Below, in pieces: positions 33,050 through 45,862 of a stretch of 64,000 nucleotides of DNA. Position numbers and translations under genes: made by a program. Source of the DNA: Heterobilharzia americana (Eukaryota > Platyhelminthes > Trematoda > Strigeidida > Schistosomatidae); assembly GCA_944470555.2 (NCBI GenBank), contig OX104134.1, forward strand, positions 48,606,691 through 48,670,690. The letters are read 5' to 3'. The first letter of the stretch is position 1. Each line of letters begins with the position of its first letter. The notes under the pieces were generated by a model. It did no database searches. It worked only from the letters and a program-made list of their open reading frames with translations, and was not told the origin of the DNA.

Positions 33050-35110
33050 GATTATAGGAGATCTGACCTTGTAAAGGTCCAGCAACACCTAGGGGGTTTT
33101 GCTTGCTCAAATCATGATGACACACTGGGCCTGGATGCTAGATGGTATCTGTCAAAGGATACTACCCTTCAAACGATAAATAATGACGCGCACTGGTTCC
33201 GTGAAGAACTTACAAGTTTCACTCTTCCTGGCTCAAGTCAAGCCCGCGTTAACTTATACTGCACAAACGGTCATGCTGGAATCAATGGAAAGTCGCCAGT
33301 AGCTCTGTTGACCAGGTAAACTACATGGGAATCCGTAACAGATGTGCGAGAAAAATCGGATGTTGTAGAGTAAACTATCAGGCACAACTGGAACCCTTGG
33401 TGGGAACAGTGGGAACAATTTTGCTGGCTAATGAAACGGAAGAGTTACGGCTCACTTGGTATGCAGGACCACAGTAGAATAGAGATTCTCTGCACTAACG
33501 CCATGGTAGCAAGCCTACTTGCCCCTGGACTCCAAAACAACTTCTGTCAGTTGGAAGGGACAGCCACGCGTCTGTCAGACACCCGTATTGCAGAGGGGTT
33601 AGACCGTATAGAGTTTGAACCTTAAAGAACTTGAACCCAAGTTGGCCTACAGGAACTGGTAGGGTTCACCCAAAAGTACTCAGAGTGTGCCTGCGTTCTG
33701 AGTGCTCTTTTAGATTCCCGTTTCTGGAAGGCAAGTTACTATCTGATTGGAAACTGGTGGCTGTCGCCCCGATGTGTGAAGGTGGGGGCAGGCAATTTGC
33801 CTCTAAATGTGGACTGTGCTCCCCTACCTTTTCAGCTGTGAAGGTCACAGAAAGAGTAATAAATGGCTCATTTTGGAATTACTTACTTAAGAATTCAATG
33901 TTGAATCAACACGGCTTTTCATTTGGAAGTTCGTGTAACACCAACTTGTTGACAGCCTAGAATAGCTGGACTCTCTCTTCTGGGCGGGAAAAGCCCAGTC
34001 GAATTGGCTTACTTGACTTTTTCAAGGCCTTTGACAAGGTAAATCATGATATGTAAGAAACTTCGGCCTGTAGGTGTAGGTAGAAAATTACTAACTTGGT
34101 CATGAGACTATTTTTGCGCCGGGTTGCAGTCATTTAGGGTTAGCTCCTCTTCAGTTAGATGGTTCCCGATGCTCGTTGGTGTGCTCCAAGGTTCCGTTCT
34201 GGGTCCACTGCAGGCTCTTGCTTTCATCAGTGACCTACAAAGATCCTCATCTCTCATTCCCCATTACATGCCCAATGATCTGAAGTCTGAGGGAAATACA
34301 GGTACCAACGTATATTTCGATACCTTAGGACGACCTTATGAAAACCCTAAGTTAGACCGCACAGAATCTGGTCCCTCTCAACTCAGAGTAGTGTAGGATG
34401 GGGATAGCCGACATGCAAAAACGGTCCCAGTTCTTAATTTGTGGGTGAAATAAATAGCTCGCACTCTAACACGGAACAAGATCTAGAAGTAACACTGGAT
34501 AACAGACTGGGAGCCTCGCTTCGCAACCGAAAAGGCCCATGAATTCTTAGGGTTTCCTTCACTAACTTTGATGAGTCCGACTCCACTTTTCACCGCAGCG
34601 TACAGACTATCTGTTCGTCCTCATCTTGAGAAAAATTGCCTCGTGTTGTCCCCATACTTGAAAGAGGGCGCAGCCATCCTGGAATGGCCTCAGAGAAGGG
34701 GTAAGAAGAAAGTCACTAGGTTACGGTACAAACCTCACCTAGATCGCCTAGTTATTCCAAAGTTGCAGCCGGTACAATCCCAGGGGATCAGAGGGAGTGT
34801 GATCATGGTGTACCGCGTTCCTATAATTCCCTCCATTCTAACGGATTCCTCCTGAACTTTAATCAGAAGCGCCGCCTTAGGAGTCACCCACCAAGAGTAG
34901 ACTGTGAGAGAGCACGTACAGAGACTTCTGACAACCCGTTTGCGGTTGGAAGTTGTAAACTGTATGGCGCTATTTCTTCGGCAGCTGTTGCGGCATCATC
35001 CGCAGATACTTTCAAAAGGAGGTTGGATACACAACTGTGGTCTTGCGGCACCGATGGACTGTACTTGAGAAGCTTTCCGTCATATACGGATCAGGGCCGG
35101 TAATATTACC
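33050..35110 (+). pseudogene. CR1-like LINE relic (plus strand)
   Basis: Plus-strand blocks in order: a linker region (33050-33600); ERVINGSFWNYLLKNSMLNQ and HGFSFGSSCNTNLLTA (33850-33960); LLDFFKAFDKVNHDM (about 34010-34055); GVLQGSVLGPLQALAFISDL (34155-34235); a ruined catalytic box YMPNDLK in place of YADDLK (34263-34285); and the thumb LSVRPHLEKNCLVLSPYLKE and IRGSVIMVYRV (34590-34825). The first catalytic Asp pair is altered, and many stops and shifts are present. Adjacent head-to-head with the RTE relic at 31870-33035. Confidence 0.85.
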
Positions 35111-37234
35111 TTGATAGGAAACTGATTAATAATCGATTATCTGTGTCGTTTCAGGTTTCTCGGAACCAGGAGGAAACATGTGACCATTTCGAACCTACAA
35201 CGTGTTCCGATAAGACAGACGTAGAGCCCAAAAAACCATCGTTCACTATTTCTACGGCACAAAGTCTGATGTTTGTACTTCACTTCTTTGGAAGGGAGTT
35301 TCATATTTTATGTTGTTCTAACGAACACTTGATGCATTCTTTCACGCGTATACTTTCATGCTGAATCCTTAGGAGCTTATTTTCAGAGAGGACATTAGGC
35401 CGGACGCTCTATTGATGTTGTAAACACCAGTGAGTTTATGAGAAATGTGGTCCTTCCAGACTACTGATGAAGTGGCTGTAGTTGTGGTGGTTCGCAATGA
35501 CCAAACGCTGGAATATTTCCCAGGAGAATGAACAGAGCAGTATGACTGAATAACAATGACTTTTCAGGCAGTTAGCGTCAGATGATTTGACTATCTTGCA
35601 GGTGGGTAACTTCGGCGCATGGAAATTTGAGGTAAACGAGATAGTTTTCAGCGTTTTGTAGCACATACATAAGATCTGTGGATCTATTTTGTTCGGCCAA
35701 TGACCATAATTAATCTGTTGATACATCCCCTTAGATCCAGTTACAACTGCGTTAGTTAGCTACACAAAAGCGAAATATTGTGACGACTAAAACGGGGGAT
35801 GAAGGTAAATGCATGACGTAATTTGCACACATCTTAACCATCATGGCGCTTATGAGGAAAATTTTCCCCCAGTTGACATCAGATTTCATAGCTGCTTCAG
35901 GCCTTTGATGCTACTCCCTATTGTATTCGGATGTTCTGCTCATCCAGATATCCTGATCGGAACTACTTCCATGTTAAAATGTTTGCAATTTCTGAAGAAT
36001 TTTAATCGATGATTCGTCCTCGCCTCTGGTAAGATGGACAGCCATCTTAAGTTGACCGTATATCTTGGTCCCAACAGTAATCCGTCATATTCGAGCCCTA
36101 AGTGGAACCTTACCCACCCAAAGGGTATAAGTGTAAACGCTTCTGTGGAATCGCCTTCAGTGAAGTCACAGCGAAGCTTATGCATAACTGTTCACATGCA
36201 AGCAAACTGAGGCAAGCCGGGACTTTTCGAACGGGCCGATTTTATACTCTTTGAAATGCTAAGCAAACTTCGAAGGTATTGTTACGATTGCAGTACGTAT
36301 AACGGCCAATTATCTCATCCTTACCTGGGCTGCCAAACAGTTCCAAGTGATATATGTCAAATGAAATCCGAGGTTTTTGTTTTAGGGATCATGAGTTCCA
36401 GGGCAATCACCATTCATGTTTTTCGCCAGTAGGACGTTAGCATCTTGTAGATCTTTGTTTGTGACCTTCTGGATAGGTTTAGAAAGTATTTGCCTAGCAT
36501 GTTCTACTTTGTGAGCTCTGTTCTGCCTCACGTCATGATCCTGTAAAGGATGCAGTATGCATTCAGAGGCTTCCAAAGGATGGAGTAACTTCGAAATGGC
36601 CATTTAACTGAAATTATGTCCTATTGGGCATTTATAAAGCAACAAAGGGCAATCGAGGAGAATGAAAAATTAGCGTTACCTTTCTCCACCTTCATAATGT
36701 GCAGTAACCTCCTTGTTTTTTGCTATCAGATCGCTCACTTAGTCAGGCATCTGTGTGAGCGGCTTATAATCAGTGGAGTTAAACAAGTGACTAGCCTACC
36801 ACATTCCGGAAATTTTAAGAATACTTGCCAAGAGAAACTTTTGCTTGATGTTTCACTGTGATTTATGGATTTTCAAGGACATTAGATTTGACAAGTCTAT
36901 ACCAGTCCTCAACTCGATGGCACATATGCTTCGACGCTTCACATCATCTTTGGATTGCCTTGACATGAAATGTAGTTGCTCTTGTCTCTATGATAAAGTG
37001 GAAGTGTTTCTAACTTATTATATACATATATACATGGAAATGCACATAAAGTCAGAACAAGTCAAAAAGAATAGGGGCTCCTCTCTTCTCCAAATATGAT
37101 AGCGTAGTAATTTCTTTTTCCGTATCTGCTCGTGCTTCTTCTTTCCTTTCCCATTTGCAGAAACAGCTCCACGCCGACATTTGATGCTGAAATTCAGTCT
37201 GAACATAATTACTTCATGGAGATAATACCTGCTC
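35111..37234. other. Unassigned intergenic sequence
   Basis: Only short frames. One at 36382-36603 (-), starting MAISKLLHPLEASECILHPL and 73 codons long, follows an acceptor-like TTTCAG, but I recognise no family and find no partner exon. Another at 35940-36185 (-) likewise has no support. Confidence 0.4.
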
Positions 37235-37400
37235 ATTGGCACCAATAATTATTGAACTGCTCCCACACTTTCGCGAATTCTCGACCATCTTCACGATTAA
37301 CCAACCTACTGGCCACGATTTTTTGTTTGAGACGAACCGATTAAACTTTCCCAACAATATTAGTAGCAGAGACATTCTGAACAGATGATTGAACCAGCGA
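37235..37400 (-). repeat. Unclassified dispersed repeat, copy 1 (inverted relative to copy 2)
   Basis: The minus strand shares a run of blocks with 41640-41795 on the plus strand: TTCAGAAT..T.TGC.ACTA, GTTGGG.AAGTTTA..CGGTTCGTC, GTGAAGATG.TC.AGAA, TCGCGAAAG and TGGGAGCAGT. Part of an old element I cannot name. Confidence 0.6.
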
Positions 37401-37564
37401 CCAATTTACTTGTTGGCTGGGAAAGCGACTGACCTGCAGCGGCTCCACACTACGTATTTTCTAGTACTCTGTATCAAGTGAACTTTTCACATTAAAGTTA
37501 ACATTCAACAAGTACACCTCTTAAATGATGCTGCTTGCGCCACCCAAACTGACAAAAATGGGAT

Positions 37565-37710
37565 GAAAATGGGGAAAACTAATGGTGAGTAAATGGGGGA
37601 AATACGGGGAAATGCAACAAAATATCCCCATTTTCCCCACTAGCACGAATTTTCCCCATCTTTCCCCACGTTCCGCCGTTTCCCCCCGTTCCCCCATTTT
37701 TCCCCACTGT
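37565..37710. repeat. G-run/C-run tract with hairpin and G-quadruplex potential
   Basis: 37565-37620 has three plus-strand GGGG or longer runs separated by A-rich spacers. 37625-37707 has at least seven CCCC or longer runs, the complement of the same AATGGGGAAA pattern, so the two halves form an imperfect inverted repeat. The minus strand thus carries a dense series of G runs. Read through in one frame it gives a low-complexity Gly/Lys peptide, not a gene. Confidence 0.85.
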
Positions 37711-37734
37711 GCAACATGAAATGACTGCTGGATT

Positions 37735-38085
37735 TCGATCACAGATGTCTTCGTAGCATTGCTCGTGTTTGGTGGAGTCACCGTATGAGCAATGTTGAGG
37801 TTTGGGGAAAGGTACCAAGCAAGACAGGCAGGTCGATTGATGAGGCTGTGAACCTTAGTCGACGTAGATGGCTTCGATATGCACTGTACATGCCGAATCA
37901 CCACCTACCTCGAAGTGCGATGGTAGGTGCATTCGCATCTGGTAGGAAGAGAGTTCACAGTGACCAGACCAAAGTCCGACGTCAATCGATGAAGTCTCTT
38001 ACTGTTGGTCTGAGTCGTGTTGAGAGGTGTAGACCGTCTGGTTGGGGTTGCTGAGACGAAAGGAATCAGTGTTTGAGAACTTGGC
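37735..38085 (+). mobile_element. SR2-like RTE 3' fragment
   Basis: The plus strand reads HRCLRSIARVWWSHRMSNVE, a frameshift, then RSIDEAVNLSRRRWLRYALY, MPNHHLPRSAM and QSMKSLTVGLSRVERCRPSG. This is colinear with HRCLRSIGRIPWCHHVSNAE...MKSLTVGLSHVGRCRLGGWG of the element at 45674-49460. It is truncated at 38085 by unrelated sequence. Confidence 0.9.
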
Positions 38086-39079
38086 CTTCTCATTTTTCAT
38101 TCCCTTATAGTACTCTGCCTTCTTTGAAGTCACTACGTTTTCATTCTCCTGTTGTTTGTGTACTTCTGTGAAGTGTGACGATTTCAGCTGGTGCACGTGT
38201 ATAGAGGGATTTACACTGATTTAGTCAGTGATTAAGAGCTCAGCTGGTCCTCAGCGTTATTCTTCGTGGGCAGTGGACCATATTATACGTCACAGTAGTT
38301 TGGATAGCATAGTGCCAGGGCGGCGTGAACCCGGAAAACGGGCCTGGGGTCAATGAAGTGTTATAATTGTCAGCGTTTCGAGAAGGCAGCTAGGACATGT
38401 GGGTTCACTGATGCATGTTCAAGCCTTCTTGTGTTTTTGAGCAATTAATCCGTGCCTCATTTGTCGTTCAAACACCCTAGGTATAAGGTTATATAACACA
38501 GCAGAAATCCACTCTGCTTATGGACTTTGTGACAGCATACCTCAGTACACTGCCATCCTGCATCCTACAGGTTTGTAAGCGCGAAACCCGGCAGGAGCAA
38601 CAATGTATAACTACAGAAAATGTTGGTGGCACACAATTTCAGTCGGGGTTAACTCCACCAGTAAAGTTAGTAACCACACCATTTCAGTATTCTTTCCGCG
38701 GTCTCGAAAGTTATCCCCTGGCAGTTAATTACAGGTATGAATTTCTTCCGGCACATATAGGTATGATCGACTGCAGGTCCAAAATACCTCCCCTCGAGTA
38801 GAATGTGGCAACTTTCATTGGTTAGGATGACAAAAGAGCATAGCGCGGGTGTTCACAACGACACCATGTGTCAAAAGCAGGAGATGCGGACACGGTGCGA
38901 TCAGTTACTTTAGACGGTGAAATACAATTCTTCAAGAGTCCGATGAATGTTTTGATTGGGATGGGACAAACCCCGGAGGAAAAAACTTGTTAAACGCTAA
39001 GTAGATACTGGCAGTGTGGTTTCCTGCCAACAAGCAGCCACGAAGATCCTTTTTCACTTTCGGGCAGAACTAAGATTTT
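38086..39079. other. Unassigned sequence before the gypsy relic
   Basis: No confident coding feature. A plus-strand frame at 38520-38801 (93 codons) has no recognisable domain. Parts may be decayed gag or protease sequence of the element that follows. Confidence 0.35.
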
Positions 39080-40310
39080 AGACTGCCTAATCTAAATAGA
39101 GCTCAGTCAGCCCTCTGCCTGCCCTTGAGCCTTCCCATTGCTGCTGATATATAGGTCCAACAGATCTCTTAGACTCTGCGCTGATTAACGGGGTGACTAA
39201 ACGGGGCTATTTTCCTCTTCCAAACAGAGACAATGCAATCGATACTTTGGAGGCTTCAATCTGGTTTATCATTCTAAATATGGTCTTGAGGCATTAGCGG
39301 GTAGGATTACTCGTTGAAGACAGACCTAAAACAGCAGTCCTTACTCACTTGGGACCGTACGAATGTAGACGATAACGTTTGGCTTGATGGATGCCCCGAA
39401 GATGTTTGAACGCCGTATGCAGGCTGTCCAGAGTGACTACATTCCGGGAAAGCGTCTGTGTGTCTAGATAATGCGGTCACACGCAGTGAACTACATAGCG
39501 AACATATGGGCCGCATTGCGGATTCCTGGTACGGGGAGATCCTAAGTCCTTTAGCGAGCCTCAAAACTTCCAATACACGGTTGGTTAGATGACAAGGTGG
39601 GAAACAACAGACCAGTGCTGATGTGATGTCTTGCAAACAGCTTGGATACTATACAGAGAAGTCGAAACCTCCCCTTCCTCCAATACGCGTACGACTGGCT
39701 CGAGCTGCAGGTTTCTGGACCACAACTTAAACCAAATTGTGAATGAGTGCATGCAGGAGATGAATGACCTATCTCAGAGAAAATCAGGAGATGTGGTTGG
39801 GAAACATACTGTTTGTGGTCCGTTTTGAAAAACTTAAAGTTGTTGATGGTATTCGTTACTGTCAATACGGAGCTACTTGCACCCACCGAGCAGTAGGTCC
39901 TCGGTCTCATCTATTGACCTTTTTGTTGCTTCATCATCAACGGACGGGCCACGCAGGCACGGGCAAGGTGACTAACTCTGCGCGTAGACATTGTTGGGGG
40001 CCCCATCAAGATGGGGATTTATTGGGCTTTTCCAAAGCACACACGTGCACATATGCCAGGGTATCGAACCGCCGCATAGTTACAAATGGACATCCCTTGA
40101 AACCACACTGGCTGGATGCCCAAAAGATATGGTTGAAACTGAGTTGGTCGGACCATGCCCCGTCATAACCCCGGTTACAAAATGTGTGGCGGTAATGGTG
40201 GGCCGTTTTACCAGGTGGCCCGAAGCGGTCACCCCCTCTCAAATTGGCACTGCAACTGACGCCCAAGCCGTCTTTTACCAGTTGATTCGCCAAGACGGTG
40301 ACTGTTGAAC
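39080..40310 (+). pseudogene. Ty3/gypsy-type pol relic (reverse transcriptase and integrase)
   Basis: Plus-strand blocks in several frames: ITFGLMDAPKMFERRMQ (about 39380-39430) corresponds to the FGL.NAP..FQR.M polymerase motif. HHQRTGHAGTGKV (about 39930-39970) is the HH half of the integrase zinc-binding domain, and a degenerate YWWP-like RRHCWGPHQD follows. The integrase core reads CPKDMVETELVGPCP ... VMVGRFTRWPEAVTPSQI (40115-40245). The first catalytic Asp, usually D-hydrophobic-x-GP, is Glu, and the Asp of the usual VDRFTRW is Gly. Inactive and old. Confidence 0.75.
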
Positions 40311-40959
40311 GTGTTTTGATTTGTTCTTGTAATGTATTCAAAAACATTGACCGCTCATTTTGTTTAACTTCATTCAATTTGCCTGTACAAACATTTTAAC
40401 CGCCTGTTTCTATCAGTGTTACAAGCGTATTTCGTTTTGGGATAGAAACTGCAGTAGCCGTTAAAATTGAAGGTTTGTAACTAAGTTTTGTGCGTATATT
40501 TTGTTGTAAAGAACAATTTTCTCAGGGTTCACTTACTGTTTGAATATACATTCGCTCTTTGGCAACCGATTGTTTTGGATTTGGTCGGTTCTCGCTTTGG
40601 GTTTTGGGAACTCCGAAACTTCGTATCTTCGTTATGTGCTACCCAGTGGATTTGACGTAACAAGAAGCATGGACACAGATAACACTCTAACTGTAGGAAT
40701 TTTCGCCTCTTTCCCTGCCTACCACTATGTCTATTTCTGTCTCGTTGTAGAAAACAGATTCAGTTCTAAAGGTCGTCTTGGTCATCATTGAGAATTAAGA
40801 GTTTAAAGAACAGACCTTGGCTGAAACTACCCCTCATAGAAGGTAACCAGCCATACTGCTTTCACAGAACCCAACAGCAATAAGCAGAGATAAAAGATGT
40901 TCACCAGACTATAACTTTATAATTATCTAAAACCGGAATTTACTCGTTATAAAAGTGAT

Positions 40960-41135
40960 GAAGGAAGTAGAAAACTTGCCGACCCCAAGAAAGAAAGCAG
41001 ATGGAATTTCCTCGTCCACTGCAAGAGTGAACCGAACAACTCGAACCAAGCCCTAAGAAGTAGACGCGAGAAATAAAAAATTATCAATTTTCTACGCTCG
41101 CACTATCAGTGTTGCATGTACTAGATATTGGATCA
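40960..41135 (+). mobile_element. CR1 3'-end fragment
   Basis: Matches the minus-strand 3' end of the CR1 at 23145: AAGAAAG..GCAGATGG.ATTTC.TCGTCCACTGC and TTTTCTACGCTCGCACTATC, ending GATATTGGATC. Only about 175 bp, with no coding region; typical of severe 5' truncation. Confidence 0.8.
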
Positions 41136-41416
41136 ACGGCAAAAGCGCGCAATGTCCGAAGTGTGCGTTATAAACAGACTACGTTGTTAGTCCATTTGCA
41201 TAGTTTCTTATTTAGTAATATAAACATCCATTCAACAGAAAGTTCTTGAATTTTTAGCTTTTCCAACCATAAAGAGCCTATTTATACGATCTGGAGTATC
41301 ATTAAGTATCCACAATCATATAACGAAGATGAGTGTCTAAATCCATACATTTCCAGTTCACCATGTGGTTTAAAGATAGTATACATTAATTCCACTGGGA
41401 GTTCTTCTAGTAGTAG

Positions 41417-42221
41417 ATGAAGGTAGACGTTGAGATGGTTAATAGTACAAACGACAGCAGTTATATATGGACTTCAGGTATCGTTCATATTAGCGTAAGC
41501 AGTATCATTCGAGAAGTGTATTTGATGCATGGTAACTTTTACTTAAAAAGATCGCTTGATACAGAGTACCATAGAACATGTAGTGTGGAATTACCGCAGG
41601 TAAGTCACATCTCGAGCCAATAGGTATATTGGTCTCTCTTTTGATCATTTGTTCAGAATATTTGTGCCACTATGGCTGTTGGGGAAGTTTAGACGGTTCG
41701 TCGCAAGAAGAATCCTGACCAGCTGATGAGTTGATTGTGAAGATGTTCCAGAAATCGCGAAAGATTGGGAGCAGTCCGATAATTCATGGAGTCAAACAAT
41801 AGGTATTATTTCCCCTTAGTAGATAAGTCTATATTGAAATCAGCATCGAATGTCGTCATCGAGCTGTTGCTGCAAAATTACCAAAAGAGAAGATATTTGG
41901 ATCCTAGCCGTAACATTCATCAAGATTATGAATCTGATATGGAATGCATGAATTGTACAGTTCGGGAATCATCGGTGAAGTACAATAAGTAAACAATTTG
42001 TGCATACATTCCCTCATAAACTTGTCATCATATCTGAAGCAAAAAGTACAAACTGTTACATTGGAAGTATCAGCTTCAAGTTATATTTCTCTCCAGGTGA
42101 TGCATGTAATGTCGATATACAAATCTGGTTCTTTTGTTAATGTGAAGACACTACTTCCACTCGTCCAACTTATAGATTTTCTGCATACTTATTCTGCTGG
42201 GATGTTCCATCATATGAACAG
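41417..42221 (+). CDS. Possible exon cluster of an unknown gene
   Basis: Three splice-compatible segments on the plus strand. One ends RTCSVELPQ before a GTAAGT donor (41609). One, at about 41822-41985, encodes DKSILKSASNVVIELLLQNY and RRYLDPSRNIHQDYESDMEC. One runs from a TTTCTCTCCAG acceptor (42096) to a GTAGCA donor (42220) and encodes VMHVMSIYKSGSFVNVKTLL, then LIDFLHTYSAGMFHHMN. I could not find a phase-consistent join for the first two, and 41640-41795 between them is a dispersed repeat. Unrecognised family; may be chance. Confidence 0.25.
41640..41795 (+). repeat. Unclassified dispersed repeat, copy 2
   Basis: Plus-strand counterpart of 37235-37400 (see there). The ends are not defined. 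Confidence 0.6.
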
Positions 42222-45200
42222 GTAGCAGTTATATCTTCGGGTGACAGCAGGTGTGGGTTGGGATTACCTGCCATGAAGAAACATGCAATTTATACAGAAA
42301 CTAATTCATACCTGGGCCTGTTTATTCAGGAATAAATATTATTATCTCAAGTCTTTTACGATGACCGGCAGAGATTTTGAGACCAGAGCAGAGCAGCTAC
42401 CTGTATCTTTACGCTGATTTCTGTCATTTTAAGTGTATTTTCCAAAGAGATCTTTTCGTATACTACCTTTGTGTGACAAGCTTTGCAACATTGGGCTGTG
42501 TAGCTGCCCTAATGTTATCTCCATTTCTTTATGACCTGACTGACCTCTTGAGTTAACACTTTCTCTTCAGAACCGTGAAAAATAAGTATTCTACCCCTCG
42601 CTCTATGTAAACCAAATCTAACAGGCGCTCGTGTTATTCTAAACGTGGTTACACTCTAGATATGCCTTGTTCAACAATTGCCTACTTACCTTCACTTGAT
42701 ATAACTTAGGTGGACAATTTGTGATCAGAGTCTTTCAGTAGCATTAAGGGCAGCAAAGAGGGGAGAAGGTTTTGCAAAAAGAAAGATTCTGATATTACAC
42801 GGCACACGTTTATTGGCGCAGATCACAAAATAATGCATAACATAGAAACCATCCAACAGCATGAGGAAGAGATAGTGGGTCTGATGGTGGGAACTTGTAG
42901 AATCTACGCTCATAGTTGAAACATTCAAGTGTGGTTGGGGTCTGTGGATGTGCGGTGGTATAGCAAAACAAAGACTCATCATTAATGACGCCTAGTACCT
43001 GACCACCAATGCAACGCCTAGTCATTATCGTTAGTTATTATTAATTATCAAGGGTAACTACAGCTCCACGGCACAGTTTTGCGAGTATACACCGACTATT
43101 GCAGGCTGACAAGGTGTTAAGATGTAGGGGCCTCACGAAGAGGGTAAGGTCAAATGCGGATAGAAGTGATGGGGATTAGCTTTCAGGGATAGCTTGTGTA
43201 CCAAGATGCTCAAATTTAATTGGCGACGAACTTCAAGCTCCCCATAAGCAGCTACTTCAGCTAGCGTGAATGTCAATATAATGGGGACTGTAAGTAAATG
43301 AGATGAATGCAATCCCGATTCATGTATAACCACCTCATCTCACCTACTGCGTACTCTCCAGAGTAACTGGTCAGTCTTGTGAGAGTTGCCCTCAAGAATG
43401 GCTAGCCAGAAACCAGGTGCCTCTGTCTGATGTGCTGAAGATGAGCAGTCTGTGCAGCATAAAATGACTACTCTCCAAGCTATAAAAACTGCAAAGTGTG
43501 GCCACTGATTGGGATATTAAGGTCCTGCTTGTATGTGAAATATTGCTCAACAGAGAAATCAGAGGCAAAAGCTTATAAATGATTACGAGGTATTCCAAAA
43601 AGATGGTCACAGAAGATCTGGGGATCTGACTGCTCCTTTGGCGAGCCGAATTCCCAAGGATTGAGAAGTAGCTGTTGACGCAAACAGTGGAAATGAACTA
43701 CTGCAAAAGAGATTAATGCACTAGGTTTCCTACGTCACTGGTAAAATTGAAATGAAAATCGTGCTTGAGGGCAAGGTTGGGAAATCTTTGCCCATGTATT
43801 ACCGTTTAGATATTTTAATTTGCCTAACTTATACGCTGTTAAGAGGGGCTAAGCCGACGTTGCCGAACTTATTGACAAATACATGCATAAACACACTGTA
43901 AACACTAAAAAAAGCTAATTATTGAAGATTGGAGGAATGAAAAGAAACCAGATCTTCGCTTATAAGGAAATAATGTTTTATCACTTATATCGGATGCTTC
44001 CTCTGGCTTTTGCCATTACGCTCTAATTTCCCAGGTCCAAGCACGACACCTTTTCGAAGTCTAGAAATTGTCATAAGAAAGGACTCTCAGGAATGATGAA
44101 AAGTCCTATAAATGTGAGCTAGCTTGGTGCTACCTATTGTCTTAACATGGATTCGCACCAAGAAATCAATACAGGGACCAATATTTGTGTTGCGAATCAA
44201 CACAAACCTACTTTCAACGCATATGACAGGCGCATAGGATCGGATTTTTGGCTAAGATCCGGCATCTGGGTTCTTATTGCAGCACGTCATATGGTCTATT
44301 GGCACATCTCAAGCAGTTCAGCTGAGTTTATCATAACGTACTGCCAATTTTTACACTGATAAGAGGTGAGACTGCAAAAGTTGTCATAGGAAGCCATTCA
44401 ATATTTTAGAGTGCGGTGAAATCCTTTGCAATTGCACGCAACATTAATTTAACCCACCTTTGAGCTTGTGAGGCTTACAAAACTAAGTGGTTATTCACGA
44501 ATTGGGTGTTGGGGCTATTATGAAGACTGCATTGAGCTGAAAAAGAATTTCTGGCGGGCAAGCATCTGTGTGCGCATAGGTTTAGCGTCTGGCTCAGCTT
44601 TAGGGTGGTGGAGTCATTTCGGTTCTAAACGACAACCGTTTAGAAAACTCTGCCTTATTTGTTTCCATCTACTTCTAATTATTTTGATAGGATTAAACAA
44701 ACGAGTATGTAAAGTCTACAGTTCGCACTCAGTTTACAACCGTATTGAATAAATGAGAGATCCCAACAATGGAGAAAACTATCCAAATGAACAGGAATCA
44801 AACAGGCAGTGCAGAGAATCGGTGTTAGGAACTCAACCAGTCAGAGATCGTTTACAACCTAAATGGTCACAACAGTAGCGAATCATAAACAGGCATCTCG
44901 CAAAAATGAGAGTTATGGTATGCAGCAGGTTGGTTACAGATTCAGTTTTGGCAACGTTCAGTCTACGTTCTCTCTACTAATAGGCATTATATTGCCAAAT
45001 TCGTCATCTTAATGCTGAATGTACCTTGAGCTTCCTTCTGTAGTGATCTGCGCTTTACTTTCCTACCAGCATAATACCGAAATACATACGTCTGCCAATG
45101 TAACTGCGGTTTTCCTCAAAGGTCTCAGGTTTACCTGCATACTGGGTCTTCTCAGATACTCATTGCTATAAACGGGTGCATTTACAGAGGAGTACTAAAT

Positions 45201-45665
45201 TTATTTGTCGCGTCAAAAGAAGAGAATCAGCCGAGAAATGAATTACTTTCATACGGTAAACCAAATGGTTCTGACCTGGATAGAAAGTTGAAGACAAATG
45301 TGCCACCAAAAAACTAAGTGCCCATTTCCCAAACGTCATCAGTCGCTAAAATCATGGATAGAGTTGTAGGATAACCACGGGAACTAATGTCCATCAGGAT
45401 TTTGTGTTTTCCGACTGACAACATGACTTAAGCACCAATGAATATATAATTTCAATCCTCTATTGACATATGATAGCTTAGACAAGACCATTAAAATTGA
45501 AACTCGCCTACTCACTATACGTGTAGATTTCTTCAAGATCCTTAACGAGGTTAATCATAGTTGACTACTGAGGAATTTTCACGTTGTAGGCTTGATGTGT
45601 ACTTTGCTGAAGAGTGTGAAGTGTTAACGAGCGTAGTTATTGACCGAAAAGGATTAGACCATCAT
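42222..45665. other. Unassigned intergenic sequence
   Basis: Short frames only, for example 42810-43025 and 43133-43333 on the minus strand and 44468-44752 on the plus strand, none with recognisable domains. A scrap at about 45525-45560 reads VDFFKILNEVNHS (+), resembling the FF.AFD.VNH motif of CR1-type polymerases, probably a LINE relic. Confidence 0.4.
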
Positions 45666-45862
45666 TGTAAAACATCATCATTATCAACATAGGACCAGGC
45701 ATTACTGCGTAACGGTCCGAGTTGCCACACCTCATATCAGCACATCAAGTAAAAAGGTAGTGAGGTGAAGGATGAAGATAAGTGAATGCAGTCAAAAGAA
45801 ATATAAAGTACGAGAAGAAAGGAAAGAGGAGTGACAAAATAGTGAGATTCGGTATAGCGTTG

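Noticed and set aside
36382..36603. 73-codon minus-strand frame as a gene
   Set aside because: Only a weak acceptor-like sequence upstream, with an in-frame stop before the ATG; no family, partner exon or promoter evidence.
37579..37818. 79-codon Gly-rich frame as a protein
   Set aside because: It is a translation of the low-complexity G-run tract running into an SR2-like fragment.
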